From Streptomyces sp. NBC_00247 (GTDB lineage Bacteria; Actinomycetota; Actinomycetes; Streptomycetales; Streptomycetaceae): a DNA stretch of 64,000 nucleotides. A program made the position numbers and the translations under genes. Positions 8,004 to 15,701 of this stretch are shown piece by piece. How positions within the stretch are numbered: position 1 is the stretch's first letter; each line of letters begins with the position of its first letter. The stretch lies in NCBI RefSeq assembly GCF_036188265.1, contig NZ_CP108093.1:5538001-5602000 (forward strand), read 5' to 3'. The notes below the pieces were generated by a model, which did not search any database, was not told where the DNA came from, and was given only the letters and a program-made list of their open reading frames with translations.

Positions 8004-9464
8004 ATGTCCACCGCCACCACACCACCGAAGGGGCAGCCCCCATCCATGTCCACCACTCCACCCCTCGCCGGCGGCACCGCGGGCCCCGCCCACCTCCGCC
8101 CCCTGCTCGACACCGTCCTCGCCGCACTCCACGAAGGCGCCACCCGCCGCGCCGGCCCCCTCCCCGCCGGCGGCCCCACCGCCACCACCACCCGCACCCG
8201 CCACGCCATCGGCCCCCTGCTCCCCGACGAAGGCACCGGCGCCCACCACGCCCTGACCACCCTCGTCACCGCCCTCGCAGAAGGCGCAGCCGACCCCGCA
8301 CACCCCCACTGCGCCGCCCACCTCCACACCCCGCCCCTCGCCCTCGCCGCAGCCGCCGACCTCGCCGCCTCGGCCCTCAACCCCTCCATGGACTCCTGGG
8401 ACCAGGCACCCGCCGCCACCACCCTCGAAGCCGAACTCACCGCCACACTCGCGCGCGAGATCTACCCGCACCACCCCCGCCCCGACGCCGTCATCACCAC
8501 CGGCGGCACCGAAGCCAACCAACTCGCCCTCCTCCTCGCCCGCGAGCGCCACGGCCCCGTACAGACCCTCCACGGCTCCAACGCCCACCACAGCATCGCC
8601 CGCGCCGCCTGGCTCCTCGGCCTCCCCACACCCCACGTCGTCCCCGCCCCCACCGGCACCATGGACCTCACCGCCCTCCACCACGCCCTCACCACCACCC
8701 CCGGCCCCCACCTCGTCACCGCCACCGCGGGCACCACCGACACCGGAGCCATCGACCCCCTCACCGACATCGCCGACCTCTGCGACACCTACGGCGCCGA
8801 ACTCCACATCGACGCCGCCTACGGCGGAACCCTCCTCCTCAGCCCCACCCACCGCACCAAGATCCACGGCATCCACCGCGCCCACAGCGTCACCCTCGAC
8901 CTCCACAAACTCGGCTGGCAGCCGGCCCCCGCCGGCATCCTCGCCGTCCCCGGCCACCACCACCTCCAACCCCTCCACCACCTCGCCCCCTACCTCAACG
9001 CCGACGACGACACCGAAGCCGGCATCCCCGACACCCTCGGCCGCTCCCTGCGCACCACCCGCAGGCCCGACGCCCTCAAAATCGCCGTCACCCTCCAAGC
9101 CCTCGGCCGCGACGGACTCGCCGACCTCGTCGACCGCACCATCGCCGCCGCCCACCACCTCGCCGACCTCATCACCCGCACCCCCGGCCTCGAACTCCAC
9201 GCACCCCCCACCATCAGCACCGTCCTCTTCCGCCCCACCGGCGCCGACGACCACACCGTCGCCACCCTCCGCCGCACCCTCCTCGACCGGGGCCTGGCCG
9301 TCCTCGGCCGCGCCCACGCCGACGACCGGCTCTGGCTCAAAGTCACCCTCCTCAACCCCCGCACCACCTCCGCCGACCTCACCGGCCTCCTCGCCCACGT
9401 CACCCGCCTCGCCCCCACCACCCGCCCCGACACCGCACTCACGGAAGGCCCCACCCACCGATGA
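8004..9464 (+). CDS. PLP-dependent decarboxylase, DesA-like (probable L-lysine decarboxylase)
   Basis: A group II PLP decarboxylase of 486 residues (472 if the second start at 8046 is used). The PLP lysine sits in LDLHKLGW (K288 counted from 8046), the cofactor aspartate in HIDAAYGG (D256), and the phosphate-binding region in TTGGTEANQLALLLAR. It resembles DesA of desferrioxamine synthesis, which makes cadaverine from lysine. The next gene overlaps by ATGA and encodes a DesB-like lysine N6-hydroxylase, so the pair should yield N-hydroxycadaverine or a related hydroxylated diamine. Both ATGs (8004 and 8046) have their own GAAGGGG-type ribosome-binding site. No iron box that I would trust lies upstream. 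desC and desD homologues are not in the window. The coding strand is unusually C-rich. Confidence 0.85.
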   Translation: MSTATTPPKGQPPSMSTTPPLAGGTAGPAHLRPLLDTVLAALHEGATRRAGPLPAGGPTATTTRTRHAIGPLLPDEGTGAHHALTTLVTALAEGAADPAHPHCAAHLHTPPLALAAAADLAASALNPSMDSWDQAPAATTLEAELTATLAREIYPHHPRPDAVITTGGTEANQLALLLARERHGPVQTLHGSNAHHSIARAAWLLGLPTPHVVPAPTGTMDLTALHHALTTTPGPHLVTATAGTTDTGAIDPLTDIADLCDTYGAELHIDAAYGGTLLLSPTHRTKIHGIHRAHSVTLDLHKLGWQPAPAGILAVPGHHHLQPLHHLAPYLNADDDTEAGIPDTLGRSLRTTRRPDALKIAVTLQALGRDGLADLVDRTIAAAHHLADLITRTPGLELHAPPTISTVLFRPTGADDHTVATLRRTLLDRGLAVLGRAHADDRLWLKVTLLNPRTTSADLTGLLAHVTRLAPTTRPDTALTEGPTHR

Positions 9465-11080
9465 CCGACCGCCCCACCCCCACCGCCGACCAGCCCCACG
9501 ACCTCATCGGCATCGGCATCGGCCCCTTCAACCTCTCCCTCGCCGCCCTCGCCCACAACCTCCCCAGGCCCCAAGAACCCCAAGGCCCACACGCCCCGCT
9601 GACCACCGCCTTCTACGAACAACGCCCCGCGTTCCACTGGCACCCCGGCCTCCTCATCGACGGCGCCACCCTCCAAGTCCCCTTCATCGCCGACCTCGTC
9701 ACCCTCGCCGACCCCACCAGCCCCTGGACCTTCCTCAACTACCTCCGCACCCGCGACCGCCTCTACCCCTTCTACTTCGCCGAGCGCTTCCACATCCAAC
9801 GCGCCGAATACGACGCCTACTGCCGCTGGGTCACCCACCAACTCCCCGGACTCCACTTCGGCCACCAGGTCGACGCCGTCCGCTGGAACACCGAACGCGC
9901 CCTCTTCGAAGTCGACTTCACCCAACTCGACCCCGACGGCGAAGCCGAAGCCCTCGGCCGCGCCCACACCCGCCACATCGCCCTCGGCATCGGCACCGAA
10001 CCCCACGTCCCCGCCCCCCTGCAACCCCTCGCCGCATCCGAGGACCTCCCCGTCATCCACTCCGGCGACTACCTCGACCACCGCGACGAACTCCTCACCG
10101 CAGGACACATCACCGTCATCGGCTCAGGACAATCCGGCGCCGAGATCTTCCTCGACCTGCTGCGCGCCCGCCCCCACGGCCACGAAAAGATCCACTGGCT
10201 CGCCCGCACCCCCGCGTTCGCGCCGATGGAATACTCCAAACTCGGCCTCGAACACTTCACCCCCGACTACACCCGCTACTTCCACGGCCTCCCCGAAGAG
10301 ACCCGCGACCACCTCGTCACCCGGCAATGGCAACTCCACAAGGGCATCGACACCGACACCATCGCCGCCATCCACGACGAGCTCTACCGGCGCACCCTCC
10401 ACGGCGGCTGGCCCGACGCCACCCTCACCCCCGCAGTCCGGGTACGCACCGCCGGGCGCCTCGCCGGAAACCGCGTCGAACTCCACCTCGAACACATCGA
10501 GCAGGGCACCCGCACCCGCCACACCACCGACGCCGTCGTCCTCGCCACCGGCTACCGCGAACGCCCCCTCGACACCCTCCTCACCGCCCTCGCCCCGCAC
10601 ATCCGCCGCGACACCACCGGCCGCCCCCGCGTCGACCTCCACCACCGCCTGGAACTCGACCCCGCCATCACCGGCAACATCTACGTCCAGAACGCCGAAC
10701 GCCACACCCACGGCGTAGGCGCCCCCGACCTCGGACTCGCCGCCCACCGCAGCGCCACCATCCTCAACCACCTCACCGGCACCACCCCCTACCCCCTCCC
10801 CGACCGCACCGCCTTCACCACCTTCGGCCTCACCCCCCACCCCGCCGTCCCCCCGCAGAACCCGCGCACCACCCCCTGCGCCAGAACACCTGACCCACCC
10901 ACCCGCCCGCGCACCACGCGAAAGGGCGGCCACCCCGGCCCGAAAGCCGGAGCGACCGCCCCACACACCCCCGTACGAACAACTCCTAGAACACCGGCAC
11001 GCCGTCCCGCGTCAGACGCCAGCCGACCGTCGCGAACTCCGCCGGGTCGACCTCACCCTTCGCCGTCACCCACGCGATGA
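9461..11080 (+). CDS. DesB-like L-lysine N6-monooxygenase, with aberrant C-terminal extension
   Basis: A flavin-dependent N-hydroxylase of the IucD/DesB family. The FAD site is IGIGIGPFNLSLA near the N-terminus, the NADPH site is ITVIGSGQSGAEIF near residue 220, and the ATG-box is VVLATGYRERPLD near residue 365. The enzyme-like part ends around residue 450 (PLPDRTAFTTFGLTP). Beyond it the frame stays open for about 90 low-complexity Pro/Thr/Arg residues, through a terminator-like hairpin and 95 bases into the 3' end of the convergent nucleotidase gene. A stop codon at 10891 lies in the next frame, so a small 3' frameshift may have removed the native stop. The first bases overlap the decarboxylase stop (ATGA), showing translational coupling. 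Confidence 0.85.
   Translation: MTDRPTPTADQPHDLIGIGIGPFNLSLAALAHNLPRPQEPQGPHAPLTTAFYEQRPAFHWHPGLLIDGATLQVPFIADLVTLADPTSPWTFLNYLRTRDRLYPFYFAERFHIQRAEYDAYCRWVTHQLPGLHFGHQVDAVRWNTERALFEVDFTQLDPDGEAEALGRAHTRHIALGIGTEPHVPAPLQPLAASEDLPVIHSGDYLDHRDELLTAGHITVIGSGQSGAEIFLDLLRARPHGHEKIHWLARTPAFAPMEYSKLGLEHFTPDYTRYFHGLPEETRDHLVTRQWQLHKGIDTDTIAAIHDELYRRTLHGGWPDATLTPAVRVRTAGRLAGNRVELHLEHIEQGTRTRHTTDAVVLATGYRERPLDTLLTALAPHIRRDTTGRPRVDLHHRLELDPAITGNIYVQNAERHTHGVGAPDLGLAAHRSATILNHLTGTTPYPLPDRTAFTTFGLTPHPAVPPQNPRTTPCARTPDPPTRPRTTRKGGHPGPKAGATAPHTPVRTTPRTPARRPASDASRPSRTPPGRPHPSPSPTR
10924..10961. terminator. Imperfect terminator hairpin between desB-like gene and 5'-nucleotidase gene
   Basis: GGGCGG at 10924 pairs with CCGCCC at 10956-10961, with an inner CCGGC/GCCGG stem and a GAAA-containing loop; three mismatches interrupt the stem. 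It sits where the hydroxylase gene should end and just beyond the nucleotidase stop, so it can serve both strands. Confidence 0.5.
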
Positions 11081-12812
11081 TCGTGTTCCGGATCTCGTCC
11101 GAGTTCGCCCACACCTGCTGCGCACCCGGAACATGCGGGAAGTTGCCGCCGCCGCTCGCCCGGTAGTTGTTCACCGCCAGCACGAACTTCGCCGCCGGGT
11201 CGATCGCCGCACCCTCGAACGACAGCCCGACGATCCGCGAACCCGCGGGCTTCGCGATGTCGATGTCGTACGTCACGCCCGACAGCGCGTCGTAGTTGTA
11301 GTCCGGCGTGCTGTTCGCGTTCGTCAGCTTCGAGGTGTCCACCGCGGCATCCGCCGCCGTCTGCACGTAGTACCGGGCCGAGAACTCCAGGTAGTCCTTC
11401 ACCTGGGCACCCGTGACGACCCGCGCCTCCAGCGTGTTCTCGAACGGGTACAGGCCCGCCGCGTCCTTGATCGTGACGTTGCCCGCCGGGATCGAGGCCG
11501 TACGCGAGAAGCACGACGCCTGCGACAGCACCGGCAGCGACGCGAACTCCCCGCCCGCCAGCGCCGCCTTCACCGTCTCCGCCTGGACGTGGTTGATCAG
11601 GTCGATGATCGGCTCGTCCTTCCACGGCGCGCTCGCCGTGGTCATCGCCGAGACCGAGGTGCCGATGACCTGGTTCACATAGGCCACCACCTTCGTGTGC
11701 TCGTCCTTCAGGAGCCGGGTGATCTTCTTGTCCTCGGCCACCGTGTTGGAGTTCAGCACCTGGGCGCCGACCTTCTCCACCGTCCAGCGGCCCTTCTCCC
11801 ACACCAGGTCGAAGTCGAACAGCGTCAGACGCTGACCCCACTTCGCCGGCTCCGAGAGAACGACCTGCTTGCCCGTCTCCTTGTTCGTCACGAAGTACTC
11901 GGGAATCTCCGAGTGCGCGTGACCCACCAGGATCGCGTCGATCCCCGGCACCTGCTCCGCCACCAGACCGGCCGCGTTCTCCACGTACGGGATCTGGTCA
12001 CCGTACGAGGACGTACCCGACGTGCCCGAGTGCGCCGACACGATCACGACGTCCGCGCCCATCGAACGCAGCTTCGGAACCCAGCGGGCCGCCTGCTCCT
12101 CAAGACCCGGGAACACCATCTTCCCGCTCACGTTCGCCTTGTCCCAGATCGCGATCCCCGGGTTCGTCAGACCCAGCACCGCCACGCGCACGTCCTTGCC
12201 GTGCGGCGTGCGCACGCGCTTGATCACGTACGGGGCGAAGGCCGGCTTCAGCGTCTTCGCGTCCAGCGCGTTCGCGCCGAGCAGCGGGAAGTCCAGCTGC
12301 TCCTCGAACTTGCGCAGCACGGGAATGCCGTAGTTGAACTCGTGGTTCCCGAGCGCGGCGGCGTCGTAACCGATCGCGTTCATCGCCTGGGCCATCGGGT
12401 GCACCGGGCCACGCTTCGCCGTGATCGGGTCGATCTTCGCGTAGTAGTACGAAAGCTGGGTGCCCTGGATCGTGTCACCGGCGTCGATCAGCAGCGTGTT
12501 GCCCCGCCCCCGCTCCTTGCGGATCTGGTCCACCAGCGTCGAGATCTTCGCCAGGCCGACGTCGTTGTGCGCGGCGTCGTCGTACTCCTTGTCCGTGAAG
12601 TAGTCCCAGTTGAAGACGTTGCCGTGCATGTCCGTCGTCCCCATGACGGTGAACGAGTACCGCTTCTCGTGGCTCTCCCCGTGTCCGTGTCCGAGCCCGT
12701 GGCCCGACGGCGCGGCGGCCTGGGCCTGTGGGGCGACCACTGCGCCCGCCAGTGCGGCACCCGCGCCCGCGGCTGCCGAACGGCCCAGAAACGTCCTGCG
12801 GTTCAACGGCAT
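10986..12812 (-). CDS. Tat-exported bifunctional metallophosphatase/5'-nucleotidase
   Basis: A 608-residue secreted enzyme of the UshA/2',3'-cyclic phosphodiesterase type. It begins with a twin-arginine signal (NRRTFLGRSAAAGAGAAL, cleavage near AQAA). The dinuclear-metal phosphatase motifs follow in order: TTDMHGNVFNWD, DAGDTIQGTQ, GNHEFNYG, SAHSG and GHAHSEIP. The C-terminal nucleotidase domain is present (LYPFENTLEARVVTG and the NNYRASGGGNF substrate loop). It should release phosphate and nucleosides from extracellular nucleotides. The ATG has GAGGAG nine bases upstream. It is divergent from pyruvate kinase across a 356-base gap. Confidence 0.92.
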   Translation of the reverse strand: MPLNRRTFLGRSAAAGAGAALAGAVVAPQAQAAAPSGHGLGHGHGESHEKRYSFTVMGTTDMHGNVFNWDYFTDKEYDDAAHNDVGLAKISTLVDQIRKERGRGNTLLIDAGDTIQGTQLSYYYAKIDPITAKRGPVHPMAQAMNAIGYDAAALGNHEFNYGIPVLRKFEEQLDFPLLGANALDAKTLKPAFAPYVIKRVRTPHGKDVRVAVLGLTNPGIAIWDKANVSGKMVFPGLEEQAARWVPKLRSMGADVVIVSAHSGTSGTSSYGDQIPYVENAAGLVAEQVPGIDAILVGHAHSEIPEYFVTNKETGKQVVLSEPAKWGQRLTLFDFDLVWEKGRWTVEKVGAQVLNSNTVAEDKKITRLLKDEHTKVVAYVNQVIGTSVSAMTTASAPWKDEPIIDLINHVQAETVKAALAGGEFASLPVLSQASCFSRTASIPAGNVTIKDAAGLYPFENTLEARVVTGAQVKDYLEFSARYYVQTAADAAVDTSKLTNANSTPDYNYDALSGVTYDIDIAKPAGSRIVGLSFEGAAIDPAAKFVLAVNNYRASGGGNFPHVPGAQQVWANSDEIRNTIIAWVTAKGEVDPAEFATVGWRLTRDGVPVF

Positions 12813-13168
12813 CTTTCGTTACTCCTCGTTCAGTCGGACGACGTGTGCGACCGGCGCCGGGCCGGCGCGTTCCACGTTCATGACGCGCGTAGATTCTGAC
12901 GCAGTCGGCGTATACAGAACACCCTGTTCACATTTCGATCTGGTGACCGTCTGCGCACGAACGGCTGTCCCTGACGGAGCATCCGGTCGATCGTCCAGTC
13001 CCGAAAGGCGCCGCGAGTTCCCGCGAGGCCCTGTCGACCACCCCGGAAACGCTCATCGGAGCGGACGCCCGCGCAATTCAACACCTGTCAACATCCCTTA
13101 ACCGAAAGGATGTTGGACGGTCATGCGGAGCCAATTGCCTACCCGTAGGTAAGGTCTAGGCTCGAAAC
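12813..13168. other. Divergent intergenic region between 5'-nucleotidase and pyruvate kinase genes
   Basis: This 356-base gap should hold the promoters of both genes. I see a likely promoter for pyruvate kinase at its right end (separate entry), and the ribosome-binding site of the nucleotidase at its left end. A short reverse ORF inside it has no feature that supports coding. Confidence 0.5.
13135..13162 (+). promoter_or_regulatory. Probable sigma-HrdB-type promoter of pyruvate kinase, leaderless
   Basis: TTGCCT at 13135-13140 and TAGGCT at 13157-13162 are separated by 16 bp. The -10 box ends six bases before the ATG at 13169, so transcription would start at or next to the A of the start codon. 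No Shine-Dalgarno sequence is present, which agrees with a leaderless mRNA. A small palindrome (TACC-CGTA-GGTA) lies in the spacer. Confidence 0.5.
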
Positions 13169-14605
13169 ATGCGCCGAGCGAAAATCGTCTGCACCCTGGG
13201 CCCCGCGACCGACTCGTACGACCAGATCAAAGCCCTGGTCGAAGCGGGAATGGACGTCGCCCGCTTCAATCTCAGCCACGGAAGTCACGCCGAGCACGAA
13301 GAGCGGTACCACCACGTCCGCAAAGCCGCCGAGGAGACCGGCCGCAGCGTCGGTATCCTCGCCGACCTCCAAGGCCCGAAGATCCGCCTCGGGCGTTTCC
13401 GCGAAGGCCCCGTACTCCTTGAACGCGGAGACACCTTCACCATCACCGTCGAGCCCCTCGCCGACGGCGACAAGAACATCTGCGGCACCACCTACGACGG
13501 CCTCGCCGCCGACGTCGCCCCGGGCGAGCGCATCCTTGTCGACGACGGCCGCGTCGCGCTCCAGGTGGTCTCGGTCGACGGCCCCCGCGTCCGGACCACC
13601 GTCCTCGAAGGGGGAGTGGTCTCCGACCACAAGGGCCTCAACCTCCCCGGCGTCGCCGTCTCCGTCCCCGCGCTCTCCGAGAAGGACATCGACGACCTCC
13701 GCTGGGCCCTGCGCATCGGCGCCGACGTCATCGCCCTCTCCTTCGTGCGCAGCGGAAAGGACATCGTCGACGTCCACCGCGTCATGACCGAGGAGGGCCG
13801 CCGCCTCCCCGTCATCGCCAAGGTCGAGAAGCCCCAGGCCGTCGACAACATCGAGGACATCGTCGCCGCCTTCGACGGCATCATGGTCGCCCGCGGCGAC
13901 CTCGGCGTCGAAATGCCCCTGGAACAGGTGCCGATCGTCCAGAAGCGCGCCGTCAAACTGGCCAAGCGCAACGCCAAGCCCGTCATCGTCGCCACCCAGA
14001 TGCTCGACTCGATGATCGACAACTCCCGCCCCACCAGGGCCGAAGCCTCCGACGTCGCCAACGCGATCATCGACGGCACCGACGCGGTGATGCTCTCCGG
14101 CGAGACCAGCGTCGGAAAGCACCCCATCGAGACCGTGCGCACCATGTCCCGCATCGTCGAAGCCGCGGAGGAGGACCTCCTCGCGGTCGGCCTCCCGCCG
14201 CTCACCGACCGCAGCAAGCCCCGCACCCAGGGCGGTGCCGTCGCCCGCGCGGCGGCCGAGATGGGTGACTTCCTCGGCGCGAAGTTCCTCGTGGCGTTCA
14301 CCCAGAGCGGCGACACCGCCAAGCGGCTCTCCCGCTACCGCTCGCCCATCCCGCTCCTGGCCTTCACCCCCGACGCCTCCACGAGGGCCCAGCTCACCCT
14401 CACCTGGGGCGTGGAGACCTTCCTCGGCCCGCACGTCGAGTCCACCGACGCGATGGTCGCCCAGGTCGACGAGGAGCTCCTGCGGATCGGCCGCTGCGAG
14501 AAGGGCGACGTCATCGTCATCACGGCCGGCTCCCCGCCGGGCGTCGCGGGTTTCACCAACCTGGTCCGGGTGCACCACGTCGGTGAGGACGACAGTCCGA
14601 AGTAG
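13169..14605 (+). CDS. pyk: Pyruvate kinase
   Basis: A 478-residue glycolytic enzyme (phosphoenolpyruvate + ADP to pyruvate + ATP). It starts MRRAKIVCTLGPATDS and shows the family core: RFNLSHG, the ADLQGPKIRLG strand, the B domain (residues about 68-165), the signature VIAKVEKPQAVDNI with the catalytic lysine, MVARGDLGVEMP, ATQMLDSMI, RAEASDVANAI and DAVMLSGETSVGKHP. The C-terminal domain ends in AGSPPGVAGFTNLVRVHHVG. The length is normal. It is convergent with the LAGLIDADG gene, 35 bases apart. Confidence 0.97.
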   Translation: MRRAKIVCTLGPATDSYDQIKALVEAGMDVARFNLSHGSHAEHEERYHHVRKAAEETGRSVGILADLQGPKIRLGRFREGPVLLERGDTFTITVEPLADGDKNICGTTYDGLAADVAPGERILVDDGRVALQVVSVDGPRVRTTVLEGGVVSDHKGLNLPGVAVSVPALSEKDIDDLRWALRIGADVIALSFVRSGKDIVDVHRVMTEEGRRLPVIAKVEKPQAVDNIEDIVAAFDGIMVARGDLGVEMPLEQVPIVQKRAVKLAKRNAKPVIVATQMLDSMIDNSRPTRAEASDVANAIIDGTDAVMLSGETSVGKHPIETVRTMSRIVEAAEEDLLAVGLPPLTDRSKPRTQGGAVARAAAEMGDFLGAKFLVAFTQSGDTAKRLSRYRSPIPLLAFTPDASTRAQLTLTWGVETFLGPHVESTDAMVAQVDEELLRIGRCEKGDVIVITAGSPPGVAGFTNLVRVHHVGEDDSPK

Positions 14606-14640
14606 GCGGCTCCCAGCGGTCCGCCCTCAGTGGTCCGCTC

Positions 14641-15417
14641 TCAGTATTTCGGCCCGACGTGCGCGTCCATGAGCGCGACGGACGCCCGTCGGGCGACGGA
14701 GACGTTGTACCGCCGCCCGGCGCGGTCGCAGTGCGTCCACTCCACGCCGAGCGTGTCCAGCGTGTCCGTGTAGAGCCGCCGGATGTCGTCCGAGACGTTG
14801 GTGAACCAGTACCTCGGGTACTCGTACCGCTTCCGTACCCCGGCGACGGTCCGGACCGTCCAGTTCGTGGCGCGGCAACCGTCCGAGTGGACCAGCCCGC
14901 GCACGAGATCCCAGGGATGCGCGGCGACGATCTCCCGCTGCCAGGGTGCGAGGACGATGCGGCGCTCGTGCTTCTTGCCGGGGCCGTGCTGGGGGAAGAG
15001 GCAGGGCCAGTGCTTGCTGTACGAAGTGACGTACTGGCATCCCGCAGCTCGTACCCGCATGATCTTGTTCGAGGGGCGGACCTGCCGCACGGCCTCGGCG
15101 CAGGCGTCGACGAGCCCCGGCCAGGCGTCGGCGCACGCGATGCGCAGGGCGTACACCCCGCGCCGCGCCGCGCTGAGGCAACCGTCTCCGAGGTAGAGGC
15201 CCAGCAGATAGGCGTACGCGGCGGGAGGCTCGACCGCGGTGGGTGCGGGGGCGCACCGGGGGCAGGGTTCCGCGCGGGCCGGTTCGAGCGGTTCGAGGCG
15301 GGTCCGCCAGGAGCGGATGGTGGAGCGCGAGACGCCGGTGAGTCTGCTCACGGAGTTGAGGCTGCGGCCCTGAGCCACCAGTGCCAGGGCGTGCTTTCGG
15401 GTTCCCAGGTCGTACAT
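14641..15417 (-). CDS. LAGLIDADG homing-endonuclease-like protein with N-terminal helix-turn-helix
   Basis: A 258-residue protein. Residues 8-37 (LALVAQGRSLNSVSRLTGVS and the following helix) form a Hin/homeodomain-like helix-turn-helix. After a linker with a CPRC pair come two LAGLIDADG-type motifs: LLGLYLGDG at 71-79 and VRGLVHSDG at 172-180, about 100 residues apart as in single-chain enzymes. Both keep the acidic Asp. Basic patches (GPGKKHERR) fit DNA binding. No intron or intein host is visible. The gene lies downstream of, and on the same strand as, an unusual tRNA. It could be a domesticated regulator rather than an active endonuclease; similar HTH-LAGLIDADG proteins are, as I recall, common in Streptomyces. 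Confidence 0.75.
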   Translation of the reverse strand: MYDLGTRKHALALVAQGRSLNSVSRLTGVSRSTIRSWRTRLEPLEPARAEPCPRCAPAPTAVEPPAAYAYLLGLYLGDGCLSAARRGVYALRIACADAWPGLVDACAEAVRQVRPSNKIMRVRAAGCQYVTSYSKHWPCLFPQHGPGKKHERRIVLAPWQREIVAAHPWDLVRGLVHSDGCRATNWTVRTVAGVRKRYEYPRYWFTNVSDDIRRLYTDTLDTLGVEWTHCDRAGRRYNVSVARRASVALMDAHVGPKY

Positions 15418-15526
15418 GGGACCGAGCTTTGCCGGAAGACGCGGGAAGGGCGCGAGAGTCGTTGATCGGTACTCAGATCAAGTGAAGTTCCACGAATGTG
15501 CGCGCGCCTTCGAAATGAAGGAAAAG

Positions 15527-15601
15527 TACCCCGAGTCGGACTCGAACCGACACTGTATGGGTTTTGAATCCATTGTCTCTAACCAATTGGACTACCGGGG
15601 C
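15527..15601 (-). tRNA. Atypical class I tRNA with anticodon CAA (tRNA-Leu-like)
   Basis: A 75-nt cloverleaf can be drawn. The acceptor stem is GCCCCGG with TCGGGGT (G1-U72 and G7-U66 wobbles), and the discriminator is A73. The D arm has three pairs and an AATTGGTTAG loop. The anticodon arm is ATGGA-TTCAAAA-CCCAT with an A31-C39 mismatch. The variable loop has five bases, and the T arm is GTCGG-TTCGAGT-CCGAC. The loop reads anticodon CAA (Leu, UUG), and A73 and the weak 13-22 position also suit Leu, but there is no long variable arm as in normal tRNA-Leu. CCA is not encoded and a TTTT run follows. Confidence 0.8.
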
Positions 15602-15701
15602 TCGCAGAATCGAAGGTTAACGTCGACCCGCTGATGATCCACCATACCGTAGCTAGGTAGGCTCTTGGGAGCAGTACCCCTGTCCTTACCGAGGAGCCCC
15701 C

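Noticed and set aside
12878..13084. Short reverse ORF between 5'-nucleotidase and pyk
   Set aside because: No ribosome-binding site, no similarity that I recognise, and it lies in the divergent promoter region.
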